64,000 nt of DNA from Gliomastix tumulicola. Its lineage: Eukaryota; Ascomycota; Sordariomycetes; Hypocreales; Bionectriaceae. A program made the translations under genes and the position numbers. Where the stretch lies: NCBI GenBank assembly GCA_001599755.1, contig BCHX01000001.1, positions 4,836,001-4,900,000 of the forward strand, in the 5' to 3' direction. Below the pieces are notes generated by a model, which saw nothing but the letters and a program-made list of their open reading frames with translations, ran no database searches and was not told the DNA's origin. Each line of letters begins with the position of its first letter. Positions within the stretch are counted from its first letter, which is position 1. Positions 49,807-60,503 of this stretch are shown one piece after another.

Positions 49807-52800
49807 ATGGCATCGGATCAGGAGCGAAGCCGCACGCCTGATCTCAGCACTCTCTCTTCCCTGCTGGGACATGCTCCGGCTTCGGCAACAGTCTCCACGG
49901 ACCTCGACCACGACCTTTCGTCTTTTGCCAACGATCTCCAGCACGGGTCGGACCAAAATGATTGGAGTTTGATCGACCAGCATCTAGGGCAATGGTCCCC
50001 AGGCCTCGATGCCTTTGACTCGCAATTCTTCGCCGCACCTGATGCGCCCCTCCCCCTCCCAACGTCAGCAACTCCAGAAACCGGGAGCGGATCCGGCACG
50101 TGGACTCCCCCGACCGGCTTTCGCGCAACAGACCTGCACCAGGAATTGGCCGACATCACGACAGCGGCGCACTCCGTCAGCGATCACATTACTCCAGGCT
50201 CGTCAGAATCTCCTGTCGGGGTCAGTGATGAGAGGTCAAAGATTCCCCCCAAAATTGGCACTCGATTCTCTAAAGAGTCTCTCCGCATCCTCCGGAATTG
50301 GTTGTCGACACATGGAAAACGCCCCTTTCCCACCGAGGAGGAAAGAGCCCTTCTCCAACACCAGACCGGCCTGACCAAGACGCAAATTCTGAACTGGCTG
50401 GCGAATGCGCGGCGTCGTGGAAAGATCCCCGACTATCAAGCGTCTTCGCCTCGTGTGAGGAGCAACGCCACCAGTCCCATTGGCATTCCTCGCAGGGCTG
50501 CCACGCCGGTACCCCAAGTAGGGGCATCCCATTTCGACCCCTTGCAGCGATGGGTTGATTCACCCCCTGAGCACGAACCGGCTACAGCCGCTGCGATTGC
50601 TCGCGCTGTAGCTTCAAGTCCGCCAGCAGGTAAGAAGCCCTTGAATGCCGGCCTTTCACCACGCACAATATGTAGTCTGACCCTTCAAAGTTGACGGCAG
50701 GCCTCGCGATTTCTCCGCCGGAGAAAGCGAGTCAGGGAGCTCACGATACCGCCCCTCACCTGCTAGTAGTAGCATAGGCACGTCACAGTCGAGTGGCGGC
50801 TCTGCCTATTCGTTTGAGAGCAGGGACTCGGCCGGGGCTTCGTACAAAGCCAACCGGCATCGGAGCCTTAGGCGGAAAAGACGCACAGCTGGCAGAAGGC
50901 GCAACGGCGAGAAGACGCCCCTTTCTGCACCATTGAACACCTTCCAATGCACCTTTTGCACAGAGACATTTAGCACAAAACACACCTGGCAGAGGCACGA
51001 AAAGTCACTACATCTCGCACTGGAGCGATGGGTCTGTGCTCCCGATGGACCACGATATCTATCCGCAAATGGGCTTCCTCACTGTGTCTTCTGCGGACAT
51101 GTCAATCCGGACGAGACCCATATCGAAGGTCACAACTTCACCATCTGCCAGCAACGGGACTTGGATGATCGGACATTCCATCGAAAGGATCACCTAGGGC
51201 AACACCTTCGCTTGGTACATAACGCCACTCAGGCCGATCTCGAGAGACCCCTCAAAGAGTGGAAGATGGATATGCCCAATATCAAATCTTTGTGCGGCTT
51301 TTGCGGGATCTCCATGGACACTTGGCAGGCAAGAACTGACCATCTTGCTGATCACTTCAAGCTGGGCAGCACCATGGCGGATTGGAAGGGCGACTGGGGT
51401 TTTGAGGCTCCCATTCTTGCCAGATTAGAGAGTGCCATCGCACCCTGTATGTTCATCCCGACTGCCCTTCCTGCGATTCGCTTTGGTCGTGCTAACAAGA
51501 AGCAGATATGATCGACTCTGAGAGGGTCTCACCATTCCCCTTCGCGGCAAGCAACAATCCGATCGAATCTCCACGGCATGCATACGAGCTCATTAAGCTC
51601 GAGTTATCGAACTACTTGGAATCGTACTATGATCGGTTTGGGAAGTTCCCGGGGGCAGATGATCTGCATTATGAAGCGTGTCGGATTGTCTTCACGGCCG
51701 AAATCCACTCGTTTGATGACTTTCGCCCGTTGTCATCATCCTGGCTACGAGACCTGATAATGTCGGTCGGCGACATTGTCGAACGGGCGAAACTCAGCCC
51801 TCTGAGATCTAATGCAGAGAATAGGGTCACTTCTTTGAAGATCATCGGCAAGAGCGATCTGTTTGAGAACTGCCCGCTAGAGGGCCAGCTGTTGCAATTC
51901 GTCATCGAAAATTGCACCATGAATATCAGTGACGCTGATCTACAGCAAAAGGCTCGTATGATACTCCAAGGTGCGGAAAACGAGTCTCTTACGCCGTCTG
52001 AGCTGGTCACAACCTGGTTTCTTCAGCTCATAGGCTCATCAAGTGCCTGGCTGGCCGACTTTCGCATTCGCGCCCAGATTCCATGCACAACGCAAATAAC
52101 GGCCTGCCTGGGACAGGATGTTAGCCCTTCGACGATTGATAGCATCATCCAGAATTACAACACGCTTGATGAGAGGCTGTTGGAGTATATGGAAATGCTT
52201 CAGGCGCACGGAATACAGCCTGATGACGAAAATCTCCGCCAGAAGGGCCTGTCCATAATCGGCGAGCTCGATAATGCTGAATGGAGAGCCATTGCGTCTC
52301 AGAACCACTCGTGGCTCACTCGGTTCAAGCGGCGGCACTTGCCCTGGTCAAACATATACGACATTCCCATAATGGTTGAGAAATGTGACAATTCAAGGGC
52401 GAGGCAGGGCCAGCCGGCTGCAAAAGCTGTACACGGGGTTGGTCATTCGCACGCAGACCAAGGACTTTTGATGAAGCCCACCAGCGGGCACCACACACCG
52501 CCTTCCCAAATGACATCCTCCACTCGAAAGAAGGGTTTGATCTTTTTCAACGATCCCAACTTCGACCGTTGGGTGGGCCGTCAGCTTGCTCGCTGGGTTG
52601 CAGCGACCACGTCAGTGCACAATCCGAACCGACACGTCCCGACAGATGAGGAGCTACAGCATCAAGCAAGGTGGATCGGATATGAAGAGTAAGTTTTCCT
52701 CGTGTATATCGTCTGGTGGCATGAACAAGTGCTGATGATGACTGACTTACCTCTTAGTGGTGATCCATGGAACTTGACGCCAGCGGACAATGCCGAGTGG

Positions 52801-52902
52801 TTACGTCGATTTAAGCGCGATGTTGGATTGCTCCATGATTCGGGACCTGGACTGTTTGGCAGCCATCCGTTGGATGATAGCGTAGATGACTACCATGTAT
52901 AA
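49807..52902 (+). CDS. Homeodomain (TALE/KN type) plus C2H2 zinc-finger protein, four exons
   Basis: Exons are 49807-50629, 50691-51446, 51506-52688 and 52758-52902; introns are 61, 59 and 69 bp. The spliced product is 968 residues. The homeodomain lies at about 150-208, with the TALE-type HGKRPFPTEEE loop and recognition helix ILNWLANARRR (Trp197, Asn200). A Ser/Arg-rich linker with a basic cluster RRKRRTAGRRR follows. A first C2H2 finger is at Cys361, Cys364, His377, His382, with further CxxC...H-type fingers in FCGHVNPDETHIEGH and LCGFCGISMDTW...H. A long C-terminal region of unknown function carries repeated short WLxRF blocks. The fused architecture is found across filamentous ascomycetes; it is presumably a nuclear transcription regulator. 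The intron 1 acceptor must be CAAAG at 50690: the CAG ten bases later shifts the frame into an early stop. Confidence 0.88.
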
Positions 52903-53329
52903 CTCTTTCCCGTCAAGGTGAACACAAATCAGTCAAGTTTGTTGCTATGGTGTGCTGTGGCCGAAAGGGTGAGGTTGCGAGCCTGGAGAACCTTGTCTCG
53001 ACAAGGGCTTGAGGAGGTGTGAGAATTGCACCCCGAGTGAGAGTCGGGACCTTCTTGCCATCCTTTAGTATGCTCATGGAAAGATATCATCTATGCACGT
53101 CACATTTACCCGCCATGTTTACCGAAACTGCAGCAACTCTTGATTCAGCGAGTCTAATCTACCCTTCAAATTGACGGGATCTCCTAAACCTTTTAGAGAA
53201 CATCATCCCATCCACTCGAAAGCCCGCTATATATAGACTCTCATTCTAGGACAACACAAAGCTTTCAGTTACCTCTCGTTTGTTTGGTTTGTGTCATGGT
53301 CATGAACCGTTGGGTTGGATGAAAGCCCT
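52903..53329. other. Convergent intergenic region, no gene seen
   Basis: The 427 bp separate the 3' ends of the homeodomain gene and the HsbA-like gene. A plus-strand TATATATAG (53227-53235) followed by CT-rich sequence looks like a promoter pointing right, yet only a nine-codon frame and the antisense of the next gene follow. No coding sequence is supported. Confidence 0.45.
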
Positions 53330-54080
53330 CTACTGAGCGGGAAGGGCAGGCAGAGGGGGGAGGATGATGGGGGGAAGACCAAGAGACTTGATGATGTTCG
53401 ACACCACCTTGTTCAACTCAGTCTCGGCAGCAGTGAGGCCAGTGATGGTCAGGCCAATGGTAGCAGAGGCCTTCTTGGCGGCAGCGACGAAAATCTGGAT
53501 GGGGGTGACGAAGGGGGTGACGGCAGCCTTCAAGGCGTCCACCTCGCTCTTGATGGCGTCCTTGATGGCGGGTCGCAGGTCAGAGATGGTGACGGTGAGG
53601 GCAGCGTCGAGCTGGGCGATGATCCTGTTGGCGCCATTGATGGCCTCAACGAGCTGGTCGATCTGCTGCTGGGTGAGGCCCTTGACAGCGCCCGCGATGC
53701 CGCCTGCGGCTCCGGTCGTGACGCCGGTGATGGCCGTGGTGGCGTCCTTCAGAGCCTTCAGGATGGCGTTGTAGTTTGCCTTGAGGGCGGCGGAGACCTG
53801 GGCCTCGACAGTGGCGTCGACATTGTCCTTAACGCTAGCAACGGCCTTCTCTACAAGATTTCATTCTATGTCAGCTTACAAGCACCTCATGCTAGGATAT
53901 GCAGGGGAGGAGAGGGGGGTTAAACATACTGATCTCGTCGATGTTCTTGTTGGTTGCGGCCTCAAGGGTCTTGATGGAGCTCAAGATCGTACTGACGACG
54001 GTCTGGTCCTGTCGAGCTTGCAGGGCGCTGGGGGCCGCGAGGGCGAAGGAAGCGAAGAAGAGGAAGCTTGAGAACTTCAT
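53330..54080 (-). CDS. Hydrophobic surface-binding protein A (HsbA)-like secreted protein, two exons
   Basis: Exons on the minus strand are 54080-53930 and 53850-53330; the 79-bp intron has donor GTATGT and acceptor TAG. The 223-residue product starts with a signal peptide (MKFSSFLFFASFALAAPSAL). The mature part is Ala/Lys/Thr/Val-rich and predicted all-helical (AILKALKDATTAI, GLTQQQIDQLVEAI), the pattern of the HsbA family. It ends in a short Pro-rich tail (LPPLPALPAQ). The founding Aspergillus protein is secreted, coats hydrophobic surfaces and recruits hydrolases; the role here is inferred. A TATATATA box lies at about 54230-54238, some 150 bp before the start codon. Confidence 0.87.
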
Positions 54081-56536
54081 GTTGGAAGATGAGGCGTTGG
54101 TTGTGAGAGTTTGGAGAGTGCAAATCGGTTGGAGTGTTGATTCAGGCTGTTGGGTGTTGGGTGTTGTGTTGTGTGGTGTTGTAGTTGGCGATGCTGATTC
54201 CAGTCATCAAGATGGCGCGGCAAGGAGGCATATATATAGTCGCATCCGTAACGTGAGAAGGTTGATGACAGTACGCATTTCGCCATTCACTCTGAGCCAT
54301 GATGAAGTAAGCCATCGCAGGATGGCATCAAGCCTGAATGGGTGTGTTGTCTAGATTCCTTCCAATGTCTCGGCCGTTGCGAGCCCGTGCGGCCTAGAAC
54401 TACACTCGGGCTTTACCGAGCCCACCGTGAAGCTGCAGAATCCAGCTGCAGAATCCAGTCATGACGGCAGAGCATTCCATGAATTCAGCCGCCCGTCTGC
54501 GTAAAACGCCCTCTTGATGTCGTGACATAGACTATCGTTCGTCCGCATAGGTAGCCAGCTAGCTGGCGACGGCAAGTTCCACTACGGTATATCGAGACGG
54601 CACCTTCTCAAACGTGTCTGAGCTATAGTCAATAGTGCCCGCAAGTTACACGAAAGACGGCTGGCGAGGATCGATAGTCTTGCTGCATCTCGGTACTTGC
54701 ATGACCACTGGAATGAGCTTTTCATGGTGCAGGAACCGCGAGGTTACAAAAACGAAGGGCCGGCGAGGACTAGGAACCACTCAGAGACAAAAGTGAGTCC
54801 CAACTTCATCATGATGACCGGAAACCATCTGCTCCGGCGCTGTGGCTGAAGCAAGTTCATTCTTACAATCGTGGGGAGCTCTCCGCCGGGGATCCCGATG
54901 GGCAACCCGACAGACGGCAGGTAGGCCACGGCACGTGCTTCGGGATGAGAGTCTAGATGGCGTCTCTGGCTGACGGGGGGAATGCTTCGCTAACGATGTC
55001 TCAGTGCCCGACCTGCAATATGTTACGTCAATAGTCCTCCAGCCCATCTTAGAGTAGGCAGTCGTCATCTAGAACTCGGCTGACGAAGCACTGGCCAAGC
55101 ATGTCGCCGGTCCAGAAACCATCGTCTGTTTGAGGCAAAGCGAACCAAGTTAGGGCTGTTTGCCGCTGTTTGCTTCTGGATGGCGGCGATGAGAAGATGG
55201 AGGGGGAGGCCTGCATGACTCTAATCCCCTTCCAGTGCGATGCATATGCATGCTTCGGCCATTATGCACCCTACTGCGTGATGACCTGAGACATTGGCTG
55301 TGTTTTGCACTGCATAGCCTTGCCTCGTGCGCTGAGCTTACGGTACTAGCCGCCCAACGTGCATATACCGTGCAGGACGGTAGTCTAGAACAAGCAACAA
55401 GCCGGTCAATCCTCTCGCTTCAACGGGATCTGTGCTTTTGGGGGCCCCGGACCAGAAATCGATAGATGATTCCCAGTTGCTGAGCAAGCGCATGACCAGT
55501 GTACAACGATATCCGGGGCGGATTCGATAACCTGCATTGTGATCGTGCTACCACACATTCTCGACGGCGGGCTAGGTGATTGGGCACCTGGAAGCGAGTT
55601 GGAGTGACGGCTGATATCGCGGCGTCCGTGGTACCTTTGTTTTTCTAATATCGAGGCGTGCAGTAGTGCGTTCACTTCGAGCGTCCTGTAGAACGAACAC
55701 GCTGCTGACTCGATGTCGCTCATCAGTAGGGTGTTTCTCCGACCGTATTGAGACAGTGATGCTCCAGGTCAGAGCTGACTACACCGCCTCGCCTCGCTAC
55801 GCGATTAAGGTGGCTGTATGGCGACGTGGTGTCTCTTGTGTTGGTGGCTGGTCGGCTTGGGGCTACCCTGTATATCGCCAATGCTCAGCGCTGGCGATCG
55901 GCCAGGTAGCCGGACTGTTGCGCCTCGCTGGATCTGACTGACTGCTGGTATGCAGGCGAGGCAATCTTCCTGGGCCTTTGCTCTCGCCCTGTTTGTTGGC
56001 TCGAGTGATCTCTCTCAAGGCAAGCGGGGATGTCTGCCTGACGGGCGAGCGTCCTGACACTGCCCCGATGTGGCTCCGAGAGGCATCCGGGGGACTGGCC
56101 GTGAGGCACGAGGCGGGAAAAGGTGAAGCTGTCAGTCGATAGTCATGTCAGATTCTCGCCGACTCGACACAGAGATGAAATTCTAAATTAAAGTGTTGGA
56201 AGGCAGGAGAGAGGATGGCAGGACGAGGTAGTTGCTCATCAAGGAAGGAAGGACCCACTGGTGATTGCCTCGAAGCGAAGCCGGAGCACTCATCTCGACC
56301 CAACATGAGAGAGTCATGCTGCCTATTTTCATATTCATGACTCTATTCTACAACATAGGATATTTCGTTCTTGACACATAGGACTCACGGCTACTTGGAT
56401 TACGCCACATCGTCTTGAACACTTCTTACTTATTCTCTGGCTGTGATCTCATCCTTAACAACCACCTTGGGGCTCACCCCTCCAATTGACCATCACCACA
56501 CACCTCACACGGAGCATCACTCCCACGACAATCAAC
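54081..56536. other. 2.4-kb stretch without a recognisable gene
   Basis: It lies upstream of both the HsbA-like gene and the phosphatase gene and so contains their promoters. Open frames are at most about 105 codons, have no recognisable motifs and show no consistent splice structure. The base composition is ordinary, with no RIP signature and no repeat of the upstream block. It could hold a long non-coding RNA or a lineage-specific short gene; nothing supports either. Confidence 0.5.
54229..54239 (-). promoter_or_regulatory. TATA box of the HsbA-like gene
   Basis: The sequence ATATATATAG lies about 150 bp upstream of the start codon on the minus strand. The spacing is consistent with a short 5' untranslated region and a strongly expressed secreted protein. 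Confidence 0.5.
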
Positions 56537-57337
56537 ATGGCGCCTACCGTGATCCTCATCCGCCACGCCCAGGCCCTCCATAACCTCACCAAGGACTATC
56601 AGATCCGCGATCCGCCCCTCACCGACGAGGGTCTCGAGCAGTGCACGCCCCTCCACGACAGCCTCCGCGCTCGCTTCTCCCATATCGCGCCTGAGGATAC
56701 TGCCATCGTCGCAAGTCCCATGGACCGCACACTCAACACGGCGCAGCGGGGGCTCGCCTGGCTTATAGAGAAGGGCGTCAAGGTCGTCGCGGACCCGGAC
56801 TGGCAAGGTACATACGCAAGTGGATAAAGGGGCCATACCGTGCCTTGCTCACCCGGATCTCATTCGTCGACGTTTGCTGAGACGACCGTCATAGAAAACT
56901 CGTCCAAGCCCTGTGATACGGGTAGCCCCGTGGCCGAAGTCTCTCGCTCGTACCCGGCCGTTGACTTCTCCTCGGTCGACCCCGTCTGGCCCGACAAGAG
57001 GTCACCTGAAGCAAAAGCGTACCACCACACGCGGGACGCCATCCTCGCCCGTGGCCAGCGTTGCATTGCCGCTCTCGCCACCCGACCCGAGAAGTTCATC
57101 TTCGTCGTCTCCCACTCTGGATTTCTGAGAGTGGGCGTCGCGGGCTGGTGGTGGTTCAACGCCGACTACCGCATCTTCGACTTCGAGACGGACTCGGCGG
57201 GGGTCCCGAAGCTGAAGCAGCACGACGATACCATCGCCGGAGGACTAGGACTCTCGTGGACGGAGCCGGTCGAACTGGGCTTGGACCTCCCAGCAGAAGA
57301 CACGCCAGAGGAGGACCCCAATGCTACGGTCGTCTAG
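56537..57337 (+). CDS. Histidine phosphatase / phosphoglycerate-mutase family protein, two exons
   Basis: Exons are 56537-56807 and 56895-57337; the 87-bp intron has donor GTACAT and acceptor TAG. The 237-residue cytosolic-looking product has the phosphohistidine motif RHA at residues 9-11 (VILIRHAQALHN), then a PLTDEG block, the substrate-binding SPMDRT word, and the second catalytic His in VVSHSGFLR. The joined sequence DWQ-ENSSKPCDTG is a conserved fungal junction and confirms the splice. This branch of the family contains small broad-specificity phosphatases, not the glycolytic enzyme; the substrate is unknown. The start at 56537 puts the RHA motif close to the N-terminus as expected. It converges with GUF1 (226 bp between stops). 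Confidence 0.9.
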
Positions 57338-57563
57338 TGAGCGCCGAGTGTTTGTCTTAGTAAGATGGCCATCATCCTGAATATGCAAGGAATCTATTGC
57401 CTATCATCTTGTATGCAGTTACATATATACAGGTCTTCTATACACCATCATACACGACGGCCTACCTAGATCGCGCCGTCTGAAGAATACACACCCATAG
57501 AGCAATACACATTAGCAGCCCAATGAAGCTTGCTTCTCCTACAACGCCGTGTCGTGAGGATGC

Positions 57564-59782
57564 TCATTTCTGGAGAAACTTTTGAAACGCCGACTGATCA
57601 ATAACGACATTCCCCACCGCTCGCAGCCGCTTTCTGCCCTCCTTCTGCTTCTCAAGAAGCTTCCTTCTGCGACTGACGTCGGCCGCGTGCAACTTCGCCA
57701 GAACATCCTTCCGGAATGGCTTCAGCGTCTCGCGCGCGACGATCCTGTTGCCCGTGGTCGCCTGGATGACCACCTCGAACATCTGCCTGTCGACGTGCTC
57801 CTTGAACTTGGATACCCAGTGTCGTCCCAGACGGTCTACCTGTGTGTGGTGCACCACGCGGCAGATGGCGTCCACGGGCGCTTTGTTGACGAGGAGCTGG
57901 AGCTTGACGAGCTTGCTCTGGCGCCAGCCTGCTTCCTCGTAGTCAAGCGTGGCATATCCCTTTCTACACGAGACATGACGATCAGAATCAACAGCTGTAA
58001 ACGATAATGGGGGCGGTCTGGAGCTTACGTGGTGCCTTTGAGCTTGCCAAAGAAGTCGTCGACAAGCTGTGCTGCCGGTAGATCGTAGACGAGAATGACC
58101 TGCGTGGCGTGGAAGAAGTCGAGACTCTTCTGCTCTCCGCGGTTCGCCTCGCACAGCTCAATCACCTTGCCGACATGTTCTTCCGGCATCGTGATGGTCG
58201 CTCGCACAAACCTGCACTTCTCATTAGCCATCACGCGTCGACCCAACCTGATCGATCGCCTTTGACCACTTACGGCTCGTAGAGAGTGGCACTCCGCATC
58301 CGGTGATCGCCTATGTCGGGGAACAGCGCCGGGTTCTGCACAATCTCCTCCTTGCCGTTCCCCCACACAATCTTCGTCGGCACCGTCGGCTCCGTGATGA
58401 TGACATTGCCGCCATGCTCCTGTCGCAGCCGGTCCTGGAACACGGAGCAGTGTAGACTGCCCAGGAAGCCGAGGCGCCAGCCGGAGCCGAGCGCCTCGGA
58501 GAAGTCCTTCTGCAGCGTCACGCTGCGGTCGTTGAGCACGAGCTGGCCGATGCTGTCGGCGAGCCGGCTGTAGTCAGATTGGTCGGTCGGGAACGCGGCG
58601 ACGAAGACCATAGGCTTGGGCTCCTCGAAGCCCGGGTATGGTTCGACTATGTCTTGGTCCTGGACCGTCGTGAAGGTGTCGCCCAGCTTGGCGTCCTGGA
58701 TTTTCTTCATGCCCGGGTTGAAGAAGACGTAGCCGACCTGACCGGCGCGGAGGACCTTTTGGGGGGTGGCGTCTGGGTACTGGATGCCGACCTGGCCGAC
58801 TGTGTACTTCATCCCCGTGCCGAGGGATACGACGTTGTCTCCTGCCTGGATCCGTCCGTCGAAGACCCTGACTAGCAGTACGACGCCCTTGAAGTTATCA
58901 TACCACGAGTCGACCAGCAGCATTTTCAGCGGCTTCTTCTCGTCCCCCACAGGACTCGGTATCTTCTCGACGACCGCGGGCAGCAGCGCGTCGACTCCCT
59001 TCCCCGTCTTGGCACTGACCATCAACGCAGACTTGGGATCCAGCTCGAAGCTCGTCTCGAGCTGATCTAGAACGCGCGGGACGTCCGCGGACGGCATGTC
59101 AATCTTGTTGATGACAGGCACCAGCGACAGGTCCTGCGCAAACGCCAGGTGGAAGTTGGACACAGTCTGTGCCTGAATGCCCTGGCTCGCGTCGACGAGC
59201 AGCAGGGCGCCACCGCAGCTGGCGTAGGAGCGGGTGACCTCGGCGCGGAAGTCGACGTGGCCGGGCGTGTCGACGAGGTGGAACATGTAGTCGTCGCCTT
59301 TGTAGTTGTACAGCATCGTGCATGTCTGGGCCTTGACGGTGATGCCTCGCTCTCGCTCGACGTCTAGTTTATCCTGTGCCTCGCTTCACGTCAGCCATCT
59401 GACCGCATATATAGACCACCAATCCCCATGGTTCGGCTGCGCAACGCACCAGAACCTGCTTGTTTGCATCTCCCGGGAGAATCGTCCCCGTCCTCTCCAG
59501 TAATCGGTCGCTCAGCGTGCTCTTTCCATGGTCGATGTGTGCCACGATGCAGAAGTTGCGGTACCGCTCAATGGGTATGGCCGCGATCCGTTTCTCGAGC
59601 TCTGCTGGTGTCGGCTTCGTCGCGTACGACCGCCGTGTCCATCGGGGACTCGATCGAGGATGGCGGAAGGGAATCTCGCTTCTGGCAGCGGCAGTACAGC
59701 TAAGCACGGCTTGTCGATCTGGGCCGAGCCATGTCGTGCGCAATCGAGGCCAGGCTCGTCCAGCACATCGAGCCACGCTCAT
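57564..59782 (-). CDS. GUF1: GUF1, mitochondrial translation GTPase (LepA/EF4 family), four exons
   Basis: Exons on the minus strand are 59782-59450, 59373-58274, 58211-58029 and 57963-57564; introns are 76, 62 and 65 bp. The 671-residue product is the mitochondrial counterpart of bacterial LepA/EF4, a ribosome-associated GTPase that helps translation under stress. The first 55 residues are Arg-rich without acidic residues until the RRSYATK site, a typical mitochondrial presequence. GTPase motifs are the P-loop AHIDHGKST (81-89), RGIT switch I, DTPGH, NKID and SAKTG. The LepA-specific C-terminal end follows, with GEQKSL, ATQVI, LKGTTKGYATLDYE and the basic tail. Each splice restores a conserved family block. 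The frame stays open upstream to 60022, so a longer N-terminus is possible but less likely. Confidence 0.95.
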
Positions 59783-60503
59783 CGAGGTGACCGTAGTTGA
59801 AGACTGCGCATTGGCCGTCGAATCATGGGACGAGCGTCTACTACAACGCAGCAGGTGTTGCAATTGGATCCAAATGGGTTGGACGTTGGTGCTGGAAAGC
59901 TGCTGGAGCTGCACCAAATTATTACAGGCATAAAATTTCCGCCCCACGGTCTGTCTGTCTGTCAGCGCTCGCGTCAAGCTCACTCGAGCAATTCCGATAC
60001 TACACAGCCATTCATTGTACAAACGCGACAGAAGCTGATCCTGTCTAGTTGCCTAGAGCAAAGATATTAAGAAGAGAAGCTAATAGAATGTATTTACGAA
60101 TAAGTATGTTCGAACCCTCCATAGACATTCCATCGTAAATCGACTACCTAGCAAGATCCCCGAGGACTGATATTATCGGCCATATAAGTAGAAATAGAAA
60201 ACTCGCCCAAAGATAAAAGCTGTCATCGATGGCAAAAGGCCAGGGTATCTCTGTTGTCATGTTGTATGACGTGTGCTGTTGCCATCGTTATCATCTAGAA
60301 TTCCCATGCATGCCATCGCCCAAAAAAATATGCAAATCAGTCAGATCTGGAAAAGGGACATCTGACCACCGGGAGCCTCGACGGCGTGTCGTCGCCGCCG
60401 AAGGTCTCCCAGAGAATATACAGGTTAGGTTCTGGCAGCTGCCAGTATATCGCATGACCCTCTAGTGGGAGGGACGGCCTTCTTCGATGCTCAAGGCGGT
60501 TCT
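59783..60503. other. Intergenic region upstream of GUF1, no gene seen
   Basis: It lies between the start of GUF1 and the 3' end of the MIT-domain gene, both on the minus strand. It would hold the GUF1 promoter and the upstream gene's terminator. Only short overlapping open frames without motifs are present. A GTTCGAACC word near 60107 resembles a tRNA T-loop but has no paired arms. Confidence 0.5.

Noticed and set aside
50691..50780. Exon 2 of the homeodomain gene starting at 50701 after the CAG
   Set aside because: With the donor at 50630 this puts the reading frame into a stop within 30 codons, whereas the acceptor at 50690 restores the frame leading into the zinc fingers.
53315..53923. 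202-codon plus-strand open frame (Gly/Asp/Leu-rich)
   Set aside because: It is the exact antisense of the HsbA-like coding exon, low in complexity and without a domain; the minus strand has a signal peptide, intron and family pattern.
55406..55723. 105-codon minus-strand open frame
   Set aside because: Composition looks random and it has no motif; frames of this length are expected by chance in GC-balanced DNA.
59783..60022. Upstream 80-codon extension of GUF1
   Set aside because: The frame is open, but the Met at 59782 gives a normal Arg-rich mitochondrial presequence and family-like length; the extension is Gln/Ser-rich and unlike a presequence.
60085..60125. tRNA-like GTTCGAACC word
   Set aside because: The flanking bases cannot form the T-arm stem on either strand and no acceptor or anticodon arm is present.
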